Shown here: positions 20,881 through 33,143 of the stretch, in pieces
Numbering within the stretch: position 1 is the first letter of the stretch
How the letters are laid out: each line of letters opens with the position of its first letter
Origin: Owenia fusiformis
Lineage: Eukaryota > Annelida > Polychaeta > Sabellida > Oweniidae
NCBI GenBank assembly: GCA_903813345.2
Contig: CAIIXF020000003.1
Span: forward strand, 14,276,931 to 14,340,930
DNA: 64,000 nt
Reading direction: 5' to 3'
Translations under genes and position numbers: made by a program
The notes under the pieces: generated by a model
What the model saw: only the letters and a program-made list of their open reading frames with translations
What the model was told of the DNA's origin: nothing
The model's database searches: none

Positions 20881-21299
20881 TGATTACATGGTGACGATTG
20901 TGCCAGTCATACATGTAAGTCTTGTAGATAGGGTCTCGAGAAGCATCAACATATAAGAGGTCACACACTTTATTAGCCAAACTAGAACTAATTCAAGATA
21001 AACGAAAGTCATTTATGGCAGTGAAATTTTTTGAAAATCAAAATCAATGGGCGATAATTCATCATACTCACTTTACGGGAAAATTACAAGTTTTATGTTG
21101 AATTTATCAGAAAAAATCATTACCCTGTTTGATCCTCGCTTAGTCTTGTTCACTTTGAGCAACTTCTTACCTTCAGATCGGCTATATTGATTACAAACTA
21201 ACGGTACAAAACTTCCAGAAAGATATTTCGGCAAAATAGCACGGTTTAAGAGCGCTCTGATTGGTTGGATTTGTAGCACGGGTTAGGAGCGCCTCTATC

Positions 21300-22850
21300 G
21301 GTTGAACTTCGAACTACATTCCAGCACGGGTGTGAAAGCCCAACTGTTCTGGGCTACCCAAGTGTTCTGTCTCTTGCCCAACTGTTCTGACAACCTAAGT
21401 GTTCCGAGTTCACATATATTTTATAATATCTTAAAATTCACAAGAGAGGGTGCCAAAAGTTAAAAGTGCCACACGATTAAGAAAGAGAGCCAGAAAATGT
21501 CAAAAAATTGTCCATTATTAGAAATACGCACCCATTTTTTCAAAAGGACAATTTTCCTGAACAAGTTGATACATACTTAGTATTCCTGAAACTGAGACCC
21601 AGTCTACATATATCGATATATTCTGTCCAAATATCCTATTGCTGAGGAGTGTTCCATGGTGCAAAGGTCGAACACCCGGGGATTTGACACTCCTCAATGG
21701 GTGCCCTGTTACACTCCCCTCCATAAGTTAGGCAACATTAGCTCCCCCATTGAACTACGTGTTAAAAGCCTCTTTACCTTTGAATTTTTATTTACTTAAC
21801 CTACCATGAAAATACTTATACTATTAACGGAAACGTAATTTGACTTTATTTCCAATACCTCAACATTTTCTCAATTTTTTCCCTCAATTACAATAAGTTG
21901 AAAATTGATGATAAATTTGATGAATTTTGAAAATCGACATTCCCATGTTGACCAATGGGAAATGATAGGTTTGCCGCAAGTCATATGACAGAATATCCAT
22001 CCATCCGAGTCCTTGCAAAAAATACGAATAAGGCAGGCAATTGAATTAGTGTTAACTTTATTTAACAAAAAATTGATATGTTTCTTCAGGTTCAACAAAG
22101 TTATAGGGCTTTAAAGTCAAAATAGTTTTTCAAAAAACCTTTCCCATTGAAATAACTCAGGAGGCGAAAAATTATTTTCAAAAATGACTTTGAAGCGCTG
22201 TAACTTTAGTATTCATCAAATAAACTAAACACTTAGTGTACAAAAAAGTTAGACAATTCAATTTTCTATATAATTTTTTTTTGCTGAATCTTTTACTGAA
22301 AATATATCCTGATTTCTGATTTGCCCGAACCCTCCATTTCCCATTGAATTACATGGGAATGACGATTTTCAAAAATTCATTAAATTTATCATCAATTTTC
22401 GACCTATTCTAATTGAGGAAAAAATTGAGAAATTTTGGAGGTATTGAAAATAAGGTCAAGTTACGTTTCCATTAATATTATAAGTTATCTCATCGCCGGT
22501 TAAGTAAATAAAAATTCAAACCTAAAGAGGCTTTAACACGTAGTTCAATGGGGGAGCTAAGGTTGCCAAACTTATAGAGGGGAGTGTAGTTATATATAAA
22601 AAAAAGGAAAATCTTTTGTACATGAGACAGCCACATTATAAGTGATTTGATTAACTTAATTTCAACAGTCATCTCTGTAGAAATCTAAAATTGGATTAGA
22701 AATTGAAAAATCACCATATCGAGTGTATTTGCTAAAAATAAGTAAACCCAGAATACTTGGGTCAATTCAGAATATTTCGGCAGGAGTCGGAATACTTGGG
22801 TAGCCCGGAACACTTGGAGCTTCACACACGGGTTTGATCTGAGGCCCAGG
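21300..22850. repeat. Imperfect palindrome of about 1.5 kb
   Basis: The outer pair is TGGGCTACCCAAGTGTTCTG (about 21349) against CTTGGGTAGCCCGGAACACT (about 22797). The inner pair is 21697-21990 (CACTCCCCTCCATAAGTT, CCCCCATTGAACTACGTGTT, AAAGCCTCTTTACC) against 22325-22590, which carries their reverse complements. Flanks hold repeated AGCACGGGTTTGA motifs, several of them at 22885-22975. No protein is encoded. This is likely an old foldback transposon. Confidence 0.7.
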
Positions 22851-23566
22851 GTTTGATCGAACCTCAAACATGGCTAAATTCTAGCACGGGTTTGATCAAC
22901 CTCAAACACGTGCTAAACTTAAGCACGGGTTTGATCAATCTCAAACACGTGCTAAACTTTAGCACGTGTTTGATGTGTATCCGGCATCGAGTGCTTCTGC
23001 CATCCCCCGGCCCCATCACTATAGCCTTTTCCAAGTCGGTATTTTTTACTTATCTGATCTTGAATAGGGGAACATGGGGCAAAACGGCCCTCTGGGGCAA
23101 AGTGGCCCATCGAAATATCTTTTTAACTATAAAAAGATGGTTCTTCAAAAGTCACATAATCGAATTTTGAAATGTCTGCCACCTTCTCGACCGCCCATTT
23201 TTAATCAAGCAGCGTCTCGCTTTACGAAAGAGGTAATTCTATTTTTCACCCTCTTTTTGTAAATTACCCCTCCCATGAGAATCTCTAAAAAAATCGTGCA
23301 GCAATAGAATATCGTTTTGATTTAACATTTTACATAGAGTTTGCACATTTATTCTTTATTTGTAAAAAATTCGAGCTTCAAATATTAGGCAAATTAAAAT
23401 GACGTCTATTTGAAAATTCACATGTCTTTGGGGCAAAACGGCCCACACATGTTATAACATACAAAAATCTTATTTTGCAAGAAGAATTGGTTTTCGAATA
23501 TAACAATTTTAACATTTGGCTTGTACCTTATTTCCTTCCGACACAATCGAATGACTAGAATTATGG

Positions 23567-23986
23567 TACCTCCGCACCCAATATTTAGAGGGGGCTCATA
23601 TCTGAAGAACATTTCCGAATTTTTATAAAATCACACAGATACTGCCTGGCTTCCAAGATGCAAAAATAATTTGCATGGGTAGTGTATCTTGAACACCATT
23701 TTTTATGAATGCTGGGGACGCAGTATTAAAAGGATAGTCTCAAAATATATAGGTCTGGGAAATGTTTAAGGCATACTGCGTCGCTATAAAATGAATTGCG
23801 CTACTATTTTCACAATTTTATTGATATTTGGTGTCAAATACACATATCTTGGTATATTTGAAGTCCCAAAACGGCTTAGTTTCAGAAATATCCCAAATTT
23901 AAATTCAAAAATGACCGTTAGCTCCGCACCCTCCGCTCATTTGCGCCGCACCCAATATTTCCCCACAGGCTCTGTCTGCATAGGGT
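23567..23986 (+). mobile_element. Solo arm of the GTTAA-type foldback family
   Basis: Almost identical to the right arm of the element at 37065-37913, from CTCCGCACCCAATATTTAGA to the terminal TGTCTGCATAGGGTG. Only one arm is present, so it is either a recombination product or a shorter family member. A conserved reading frame begins at 23791, but it is conserved because the repeat is. Confidence 0.75.
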
Positions 23987-24057
23987 GTTATGACAAGATT
24001 ATGTTTATAGATTATCAAAAATTAAGGTAGCGTACATGTATTCTGTAATTTCAACTA

Positions 24058-24335
24058 TATGTTAGCCCCCCTCCCCTTCGCCGACAGTATTGTTTAAAAT
24101 AATACTGCATCCACTGGCCAATTATTCGTTCACCATTTTGAGCAGTTTTCGTGTGATTTTGAACAAATATCAAATGTGACCCCACCCCTGGAATAAGTTT
24201 CCCCCCCCCCTCGCCGACAGAGATGTCTAGTTTAAAATAATACTGTATCCCCTGGCCAATAATTCTTTCACCATTTTGAGCAGTTTTCGTGTAATTTTTG
24301 AGCAAATATCAAATGTGACCTCACCCCTGGAATAA
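24058..24335. repeat. Tandem duplication, about 140 bp, two copies
   Basis: Each copy runs from a C-rich start (CCCCTTCGCCGACAG / CCCCTCGCCGACAG) through TTTAAAATAATACTG, CACCATTTTGAGCAGTTTTC and CAAATATCAAATGTGACC to CACCCCTGGAATAA. The copies are over 85% alike by eye. Confidence 0.75.
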
Positions 24336-24659
24336 TTCAAGTCATCCCCTTAGCAAATGCTGGATTCGGCCCTGGTACTTGTCAATGCGAAATAATGGGT
24401 GTTGATTAGTGGAAATACCCATTTAAACAGACCCTCTTAATTTATAACAAGTTAACAATTAAGAAGCCATGTTGCGATGTACTTTTCGTGATTCAAGTCG
24501 GATAAAAAGTAAAAACATACTCTTTTTGATTTGATATCCCGTATTTAGCTAAAGCAAAACATGAAATATTAACACGTGCGGTAAATTATAATTTAAATGT
24601 TTTCATATACAGCGCAAAATCTCACATGGCAATTTAATAACGACTAATTTTGTCTTGTG

Positions 24660-24810
24660 TCTAACCACAGCGTGCTTAGAGATTTCTAGACTCTAGTCAC
24701 GCTCTGTCCACGCCAGCTCTAAGCACGTCTAAGCACGCCTAGAAATCTCTAGATATACGGAGTTCCTAGACCGACTAAGCACGTCTAGACATTACTAGAA
24801 ATTCCACATT
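24660..24810. repeat. Clustered inverted CTAGAAATCTCTA / GTGCTTAGA motifs
   Basis: TGCTTAGAGATTTCTAGA on the left is mirrored by TCTAAGCACG and CCTAGAAATCTCTAGA on the right, with several further AAGCACGTCTA copies. It can form a branched hairpin. Origin unknown. Confidence 0.45.
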
Positions 24811-25100
24811 TGATGCAGTGTTAGCGCGTAGCGCGTGTTTTCATTATAACTATATATAATGAAATATTATATAGTTTCGAAAGAAAATATGACTCTTGCG
24901 TGGTCTGAGATCGGCAAAAATAGCTTCAATAATATTTTCTTTTTGGACACCCTGTAGGTCGAAGGTGAAGGTCGAAGGTGCAGGTCGAAGGGTTTTCATA
25001 ACATTCCTGATCTAACTTAGATATTTGAGATGATTTCCTAGTAGAAGAAACAGTTGTTGTTTTGCTTTCCGTCATATTTGATTTTTTGATTTTCCCGGGC

Positions 25101-25172
25101 TTTTCTAGACGGCCAGCTGAACTGAGCTGGAAAAATGTGTATTTGTGACGTCACTCGTGCATAGGGTCAATA
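25101..25172 (-). repeat. Inverted partner of 4939-5009
   Basis: On the - strand it reads ATTGACCCTATGCA, TGACGTCA, then CTGGCCGTCTAGAAAA, as at 4939-5009. About 30 bp further on the - strand, an ATG opens a frame beginning MTESKTTTVSSTR that runs about 50 codons to a stop. I do not recognise it. Confidence 0.55.
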
Positions 25173-25180
25173 GAATAATT

Positions 25181-25290
25181 TGAAGTGCAACACATATTCT
25201 GCTCTCGATATACTGTATTGGCACTCGACTTCGTCTCGTTCCAACACAGAATTTCTCGAGCAGAACATATCCTGACATTGCACTTCATTC
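25181..25290. repeat. Hairpin with about 50-bp arms
   Basis: TGAAGTGCAA, ATATTCTGCTC and GGCACTCGA, then CTTCG in the loop, then mirrored sequence with GAGCAGAACATAT and TTGCACTTCA. The ACTCG, CTTCG, CTCG apex resembles that of the hairpin at 61393-61534. Confidence 0.6.
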
Positions 25291-25547
25291 AATAACTTAT
25301 AGTTAATTGTGCTCGTGCGACCAGCTGATTTCAGTGTTCAATATGTAATCAATATTGTGCTTGTGCGATTCGTTGTTTTCATCACTAATGATATCATCAT
25401 CAATATCATATTTCCAAGCCTTATCCAGATGTTATGCAAATTTAGCATAGAATCACCATCAGAATACGGTATTTTCAATCCCACAATTCTCTAAAAATCA
25501 TGACAATAGCAAGAAATTCAGTTCTTGTAAGAGAACCCTAATTGAAA

Positions 25548-25647
25548 AGGTCACGTGACCCGATGATACGAGAACGAGTCTGCAGGAAGTAAAACTCGGA
25601 TGAAACTTTTCGTTGAAGAAAACTCAAAATAATCACTTAAAACTCGG
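25548..25647 (+). promoter_or_regulatory. Candidate promoter with CACGTG palindrome and a possible noncoding first exon
   Basis: GGTCACGTGACC is a perfect 12-bp palindrome holding a CACGTG E-box (USF/TFEB type). About 90 bp downstream AACTCGG|GTAAGT is a strong splice donor. A promoter plus untranslated first exon of a gene that continues to the right is possible, but I find no second exon in the window. Confidence 0.2.
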
Positions 25648-27286
25648 GTAAGTCTAGTTTATTTACGTAAAGAGACCAATGGAATAATTCTTTATATGTA
25701 ACGTACAGATTTGAATGGATGCTATACATATTTATCGCATAAATAGCCGGCAAATTTTCTTGAAAAAAAGTAGGTCAAAGTTGAAAGTATAAAATTCACA
25801 ACTTTTTGTTTCAAGTTGTTGATTCATATTTTGTGGGTGTTAGGTGTGGTTGTTGATATCCTTTCTTAGCTTTTTAAGTTTAGAAACGATTGGTTTAGAT
25901 GAAAATAGATTTTAGAATGACAAATTGATTGATGTAAATAAAGGAGTAAAATCTTCTTGTGGACATTTTGAGGTCATGATAATTGACAGAACCACCTGTT
26001 GGTATTATGTGATAGTATGTACAGTAGAAATTAATTGGATGGGATCTTTCATGATGAGATAATAAAGAGAAATTGTCTCTTATTCTTGGGACATATACTT
26101 TCAAGCTGTATAGGATACCCCATTTCAATTTGATATGTTGTCATATAGTATACTGTCAGAAGGTTTACACTGACATAGAATATGTTTTACGATAAAGAGA
26201 TCTGTTCAAAGCAGTGATATAAGAGCACTAAAAGAATTTCCTTCAAAATCTGACATTGAGTAATTCAGGCATTTTGTAAATTCAGTTTGGCCTATATAAT
26301 CATTTGAAACAATTATCTAGAAACAATCTAATTTTTTTCAAGTATTTTGACTTTAATATATCCTTCAAAAATCAGGACTTAGGTTGTTGATCAGGGAAAT
26401 TTTGAATGGCTCTTGCCAGCAAGTTATCAATTATGATTTCAACTTGGTTAAGTTTACATATCAATTCCTTATTTCTCGGTATAGATGTTGCAAACAGTAT
26501 GGTGATAAGCAAAACAGTAGATATTTGAAATACATAAATGTCACCCAATTACAGTCTTGTAGAACAGTTTATGGCTGATAGGTCTATTTACATATAGTTA
26601 ACATCAAAGAGTCCTAAACATCAAACAAATAAGTGAAATCATAGTAATGTTTCCTGGTCAAATGCTGAACATGAATTGCCTATTAGGAAAATCTGGTACT
26701 AATTGATTTTACAACTTTTCTATTTGAGATGAACTGCGTTTGAGAAGGATTTTCTCTGTTTGAATTTAAGATTATGATTCTTCTACATTTGCTTGTTGTT
26801 TTCATTCATTCTTAGGATGTGTGAAATTTTCTTCAATCTATTGAATCGCATTATTTAATCTAAGTTAACACTATTGAGTAATTAATATAAATATTAAATC
26901 TCCTAATTATCATAAACATCAAATGGTGCACCTCCTTAGACTGAAGTGATTAATATCTTCTATCGATAATTTGATAAATATTTGAGGTTAACTTGGGTCT
27001 CAATGAATGCTCAAGTATTCCAGAGCTATAAATATGTTATCTCTTGTCCCTTCTCTTGTTAGTTTATGGTATTTCTTTAGAATGTAAGGTATCTTCGTTG
27101 ATTTACCTTATTCCTTGTTAAAATTCCTCTAATTTTCTCTTAATTTTATATTTCGAAGTATGATCACCATAATTCTTCTCACAGGGATATGTTATGGGCT
27201 TAAGCCAAGCAATTTTAAAGATTTGGCTGTTAACACGTAATGTCAAGTTCCAAAGTATAAGTGCTGGCCTGCACTGTTAATCCATA
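25648..27286. other. Intergenic or intronic DNA, nothing recognised
   Basis: AT-rich DNA without clear exons, long repeats or RNA genes by eye. Confidence 0.4.
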
Positions 27287-27469
27287 TAGTATAGTAGGAA
27301 CAAGGGGTTCCCATGCACCCATAAGGTGTGAATAAGTTACATACATTTTTGTAATCCCTAGGGTGTCTATTTAATGAATTCATTTGTTAACATTGCCAAC
27401 TAATGTCCCATAGTACTTTTATGGCGGCATTCAGTTACCATGGTTACGCATCTTTAGACATCTTACCTT

Positions 27470-28195
27470 GGTATCTTAAATCATTTGTAGCTCTGTCATT
27501 ATTTGGTCTATAGAAATGATATTGGTACCAAATTGAACCTCGTTAAATTTCCAATATATTTCTGATATTCAATAATGCAAATTATCTAATTTGCATAAAT
27601 TATGACGTCATCAATCTATTTTTGGTTCAGAATTTCCAACTATAGCAACGTATCTATTAGAACTGAGGCCGTATGGCAAAATTTCTGAAAGGTTTTGTCC
27701 TTTATTCTATTAGTGGAAGGTATAAGCAACATAAAAGTGAAAACAGATTCAAAATTGAAACAGTATTACGAAAGTTATGTAACTTTCGAGGCAGCTATCG
27801 TGAATGTCATTATTTGACAATAATATACATACGTCTTACCTTGGAGTCTTGAATCAATGTAGCTTCGCCATTATTTGGTCTATAGAGATGATATTGGTAT
27901 CTGATTAAACCTTATTAAATTTACTATATGGTTACAATACTCAGTTATGCAAATTAGCTAATTTGCATTAATTGTGACGTCATCAATCCATTTTTGGTTC
28001 AGAATATCCTAGTATAGCAATATATCTATTAGAACTGAGGCCGTATGACAGAATGTGTGCATAGTTTTGTCCCTTATTTGATGAGTGGAAGATATAAGCA
28101 ACATTAAAGAGACAACAAATCTTCAAAATTGGATCAGAATTAACAAAATTATCCAGCTTTGGAGGCAGCTACTGTGAACGTCATTGTTTGACAAT
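27470..28195. repeat. Two 360-bp direct repeats with octamer palindrome and CRE
   Basis: Copies at about 27470-27830 and 27835-28195 share ATTATTTGGTCTATAGA, GATGATATTGGTA-like, TGACGTCATCAATC, AGAACTGAGGCCGTATG and TTTGACAAT. Each carries two ATGCAAAT octamers facing each other in a 22-bp palindrome (27575-27596 with one mismatch; 27947-27968 perfect), followed 6 bp later by the palindromic CRE TGACGTCA (27603-27610; 27975-27982). The right arm repeats this twice (30911-30946; 31283-31318). Confidence 0.8.
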
Positions 28196-28484
28196 TATAA
28201 AAAGAATATTAAATTAACAGAAAAAGTAACAACCATAGTTGTTTCAATCTTATTGAGTAAAAATGTGCATGTATTGAACTGAACTAATAAGTATGTGGAA
28301 AGGTTACATGTATTTTGACTATCATTCACAGGGGTCAAAACGGTTATCTCGACCCTGTATATTAAAGATCCAATTTTATAATTTACCATGCACTTTCAAT
28401 GATTCATATAAATAGTATACATATAGTCTGATTTTCATCATATTCATCATATTTTTGATTCGTAAAGCATCTGAAGTATAAAGC

Positions 28485-28673
28485 ATGATTAGAAGTGAAG
28501 ATGATTCATCATATGGTTTATGTAATATTTCTAACATTTCAGATGCTATGGTAACATCACTTGATAATGAGGTTTTTACATTTCACGTTCTTAATGAGTT
28601 AAAAGAAAGTTATTCTCCCTTTGCTTTAGAGATAAATAGTCACATGAATTTGTTTAAAAAAATTATAACTTAA
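28485..28673 (+). other. Short open frame in the left arm, unrecognised
   Basis: 62 codons, beginning MIRSEDDSSYGLCNISNISD. The inverted copy in the right arm encodes the same peptide with three changes, all of them amino-acid changing (E/G, H/D, K/R). Three non-silent and no silent differences do not support protein-level selection. I see no known domain. It is probably not a gene. Confidence 0.3.
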
Positions 28674-28748
28674 TTTAACCCCCTCCTGACAGCCCCCATA
28701 TTTGAAGATTTTGGTGAAACCTGGCAAAATACATTAATTATTAGGTTC

Positions 28749-30149
28749 CAGAAGCCCCCAGAAGCTATATGATGGCCCCCGGTGGCCCCAAGAATCTATA
28801 CAGGGGCCCCAAGTGGCTCCCAGAAGGTATACGATGGCCCCCAGAAGCTATACAAGGGCCCACAGAAACTATACTGTGTCTCCAGAAGCTATATGGTGAC
28901 CCCCAGTGGCCCTCAGAAGCTATATGATGGCCCCCAGAAGCTGATTAGTGGCCCCAAGGAGCTATACGGTGGCACCCAGAAGCTATACAGGGAACCCCAG
29001 TGGCCCCAAGAAGCTATACCATGGCCCCCAGAAGCTATACAGCAGCCCCCAGAAGCTACACGATGGCCCCCAGAATCTATATGATGGCCCTCAATGGCTC
29101 CCAGAAGCTATACAGGGCCCCAGTAGCCCCTAGAAGCTATACAGTGCCCCCCAAAGCTACATGGTGGCCCATTGCGGGACACTGTATAGCTTCTTGAGGC
29201 CATCGTATAGCTTATGGGGGCTACCGTATAGTTTCTGCTGGCCCTTGAATAGCTTCTGTGGGCCATCGTATAGCTTCTGGGAGCCACTGGGGGCCCCTGT
29301 ATAGCTTCTGGGGGCTACAGTACAGTTTCTGCAGGCCCTTGCATAGCTTCTGGGGGCCACCGTATAGCTTCTAGGGGCTACTGGGGGGGGGCCCTTTATA
29401 GCTTCTGGGAGCCATTGGGGGCCACCATATAGATTCTGGGGGCCATTGTGTAGCTTCTGGGAACCACCATATAGATCCTGAGGGTCACTATTTAGCTTCT
29501 GGGGGCCATCATATAGCCTATGAGGGCCACTGGGGGCCACCGTATAGCTTCTAGGGGCTACTGGGGGCCCTTCACATCTTCTGGGAGCCATTTGGGGCCA
29601 TCATATAGATTCTGGGGGCCATCATGTAGCTTTTTGGGGCTCCTGTATAGCTTCTGGGGGCCATCGTTTAACTTCTTGGGGCCACTGGGGTCCCCTGTAT
29701 AGCTTCTGGGAGCCACCTTATAGCACCTGGGGGCCACTAATTAGCTTCTGGAGGCCATCAAATAGCTTCCGAGGGCCACTGGGGGCCACCATATAGCTTC
29801 TGGAGACCATAGTATAGTTTCTGGGGGCCCTTGTATAGCTTCTAGGGGCCATCGTATAGCTTCTGGGGGCCCCCGTATAGCATCTGGGGGGCCACCGTAT
29901 AGCTTTTTGGGGCCACTGGGGGCCCCTATATAGCTTATGGGCGCCACTGTATAGCTCCTGGGGGCCACAGGGTTTCCTATATAGCTTCTGGGAGCCACCG
30001 TATAGCTCCTGGGGACCACTATTCAGCTTCTTGGGGCCAACATATAGCTTCTGGGGAGCACAGTATAGCTTCTGGGGGCCACTTGGGGCCCCTGTATAGA
30101 TTCTTGGGGCCACTGGGGGCCATCATATAGCTTCTGGGGGCTTCTGGAA
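28749..30149. repeat. 21-bp minisatellite that switches orientation
   Basis: The unit is close to GGCCCCCAGAAGCTATAC plus GAT, in + orientation from 28749 to about 29165 and in - orientation from about 29180 to 30149, several dozen units in total. A 21-bp period without stops keeps long frames open (GPQKLYD-type repeats), which I regard as non-coding. The switch point is off-centre, so one side has expanded or the other has shrunk. Confidence 0.9.
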
Positions 30150-30227
30150 CCTAATAATTAATGTATTTTGCCAGGTTTCACCAAAATCTTCAAATATGGG
30201 GCTGTCAGGGGGGGGGGATTAAATTAA

Positions 30228-30416
30228 TTAAGTTATAATTTTTCTAAACAAATTCATGTCACTATTTATCTCTAAAGCAAAGGGAGAATAACTTCCTTTT
30301 AACTCATTAAGAACGTGAAATGTAAAAACCTCATTATCAAGTGATGTTACCATAGCATCTGAAATGTTAGAAATATTACATAAACCATATGATGAATCAT
30401 CTTCACTTCTAATCAT
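30228..30416 (-). other. Mirror copy of the short open frame in the right arm
   Basis: Starting at the same ATG as the left-arm copy, it encodes the equivalent 62-residue peptide with G, D and R at the three variable places. An in-frame ATG ten codons upstream also exists here. See the left-arm copy for why a gene is doubtful. Confidence 0.3.
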
Positions 30417-31606
30417 GCTATATACTTCAGATGCTTTAAGAATCAAGAATATGATGAAAAGCAGACTATATGTATACTATTTATATGAATCATTGAAAGT
30501 GCATGGTAAATTATAAGATTGGATCTTTAATTATACAGGGTCGAGATAACCGTTTTGACCCCTGTGAATGATAGTCAAAATGCATGTAACCTTTCCACAT
30601 ACTTATTAGTTCAGTTCAATACATGCACGTTTTTACTCAATAAGATTGAAACAACTATGGTTGTTACTTTTTTTGTTAATTTAATATTCTTTTTATAATT
30701 GTCAAACAATGACGTTCACAGTAGTTGCCTCCAAATCTGGATAATTTTGTTAATTCTGATCCAATTTTGAAGATTTGTTGTCTCTTTAATGTTGCTTATA
30801 TCTTCCACTCATCAAATAAGGGACAAAACTATGCACACATTCTGTCATACGGCCTCAGTTCTAATAGATATGTTGCTATACTAGGATATTCTGAACCAAA
30901 AATGGATTGATGACGTCACAATTAATGCAAATTAGCTAATTTGCATAACTGAATATTGTAACCATATAGTAAATTTAATAAGGTTTAATCAGATACCAAT
31001 ATCATCTCTATAGACCAAATAATGGCGAAGCTACTTTGATTCAAGACTCCAAGGTAAGACGTATGTATATTATTGTCAAATAATGACATTCACGATAGCT
31101 GCCTCGAAAGTTACATAACTTTCGTAATACTGATTCAATTTTGAATCTGTTTTCACTTTTATGTTGCTTATACCTTCTACTAATAGAATAAAGGACAAAA
31201 CCTTTCAGAAATTTTGCCATACGGCCTCAGTTCTAATAGATACGTTGCTATAGTTGGAAATTCTGAACCAAAAAGAGATTGATGACGTCATAATTTATGC
31301 AAATTAGATAATTTGCATAATTGAATATCATAAATTTATTGGAAATTAAACGAGGTTTAATTTGGTACCAATATCATTTCTATAGACCAAATAATGACAG
31401 AGCTACAAATGATTTAAGATACCAAGGTAAGATGTCTAAAGATGCGTAACCATGGTAACTGAATGCCGCCATAAAAGTACTATGGGACAATAGTTGGCAA
31501 TGTTAACAAATGGATTCATTAAATAGACACCCTAGGGATTACAAAAATGTATGTAACTTATTCACACCTTATGGGTGCATGGGAACCCCTTGTTCCTACT
31601 ATACTA

Positions 31607-32365
31607 ATAAGTTAGTGCCGTATTTCACTTGTAGAAACACAATTCTTAAGCGATAAGTATGATAAAGTATTAGGTTATGACATTAACCATTGTTCTAAAA
31701 ATGTTTTTGTAAAATGAGTTTCCTAATTTTCACAGTTCTGACTGAAGGTGGTTAATACTAATCTAGCTAGAAGCTTTTGTCCCCCCCTCCCCCTAACTAC
31801 ACACCTCATAATACTCCCTGTGTGAGAAGTTTCAATACCTGTGTAGTCAAGTAGTGGGAGTATATGGGTCACAGGGGCTTGTAGCTACACTAGTCAATAC
31901 TAGCATGTGTATACTTCGATTTTTCATGATTTCCTCATTTTCAAGTAGATGCAAATAGGGTATAAGGTCTGGGTAGATGCAAGACTATCTTTGAAATCCT
32001 ATGTGGGTAAAATACCCACTCGCTTCAATGCTGTAGAGAGCCCTACATTGAGTAGAGATCGAAGTTGATGTTATCTGCATGTTGAATAGGATTTTTGATG
32101 CAATCATTTAAGCCAAAAATGGTACGTTCATGTTCATCAGGTAGTTTGTACCTTTTCATCATATTTGTTTTGTGTCTTTAGCAATATTTATTTTGTGTAG
32201 GTCAAATAGTAAGATCATAAAGACACGATTTGATTTTATTATCAGAAAACTTACTCTGGATATCTAATTTGAAGATGGTTCTTGCATATTTCACAAAATA
32301 TTTTACTACAAACTTCATGGCTCATTATCTTTATCTTTAACATGATTTCACTTGGACTTTTTATT
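31607..32365. other. Intergenic DNA with a weak 'GTGGGTGCA' repeat copy
   Basis: About 31915-32045 resembles the dispersed family (CATTTTCAAGTAGATGCAAA, GGGTAGATGCAAG, ACTCGCTTCAATGCTG). I see nothing else. Confidence 0.4.
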
Positions 32366-33143
32366 ATGTCACCACCAAAAGTGGTGACATATTGTTATGG
32401 TCTCCGTTTTTTTTTGCGACGGCGGTTGGTGGTTGGCGGTTGGAGGTTGGCGTCCGGCGTCTGTAACAATTTCTTACAACTTCCTATAACTTAACAAATA
32501 CTGTTTAGACTGACTTCAATTTTTTTCTAAATCATCTACATGTTCTCAGAAGTTCAAATCTGACTTTAGATTTGACATTTGACCTTCAATGACCTTCTCA
32601 AGGTCAAAAAGGTCTTTTTTCAACTTGCTTCACATTGACTAAATTTTTTTTCAAAATCATCTACATGTTCTCAGAAATTCAAATCTGACTTTAGATTTGA
32701 CTTTAGATTTGACATTTGACCTTCAAATCTGACTTTAGATTTGACATTTGACCTTCAATGACCTTCTCAAGGTCAAAAAAGGTCAAAAAGGTCTTTTTCA
32801 ACTTGCTTCAAATTGACTAATTTTTTTTTCAAAATCATCTACATGTTCTCAGAAATTCAAATCTGACTTTAGATTTGACATTTGACCTTTAATGACCCTC
32901 TCAAGGTCAAAAAAGTTCAAAAAGGTCTGTTTTCAACTTGCTTCAAATTGACCAATTTTTTTTTTCAAAATCATCTACATCTTTTCAGAAGTTCAAATTT
33001 GACTTTACAAGTTCTCAGAAGTTCAAATCTGACTTTAGATTTGACCTTCAATGGCCTTCTCAAGGTCAAAAGGTATTTTCCAACTTGCTTTAAATTGACC
33101 AAATTGTTTTAGGTGGTGACATTTTGTCATGTTAATGCCTTGT
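32366..33143 (+). mobile_element. Hairpin-ended nonautonomous element rich in TGACCTT motifs
   Basis: It begins with hairpin ATGTCACCAC, CAAAA, GTGGTGACAT (32366-32390). At the 3' side GGTGGTGACAT recurs and forms a second hairpin TGACA, TTT, TGTCA (33117-33129), followed by TGTTAATGCCTTG. The interior is four or more diverged tandem blocks of about 130 bp (CAACTTGCTTCAAATTGAC, CATCTACATGTTCTCAGAA, CAAATCTGACTTTAGATTTG). The design matches the elements at 15-18 kb, but the terminal CTAG is absent. Confidence 0.65.

Larger units (their letters stand above)
27287..31606. mobile_element. 4.3-kb palindromic foldback element with a minisatellite core
   Basis: The left arm (27287 to about 28850) and right arm (about 30045-31606) are inverted copies, about 97-98% alike where I compared them. 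The outer end reads TAGTATAGTAGGAACAAGG on the left and its complement on the right. Each arm contains two diverged direct repeats of about 360 bp, a short open frame, and the start of the 21-bp minisatellite that fills the centre. Flanks share only ATA, so a target duplication is not established. No transposase is encoded. Long inverted arms fit foldback-type transposons or MITE-like elements. Confidence 0.85.

Noticed and set aside
28782-30113. Collagen-like GPQKLYD/APRSYT repeat proteins
   Set aside because: They come from a 21-bp minisatellite open in several frames and both orientations, inside a noncoding palindrome.
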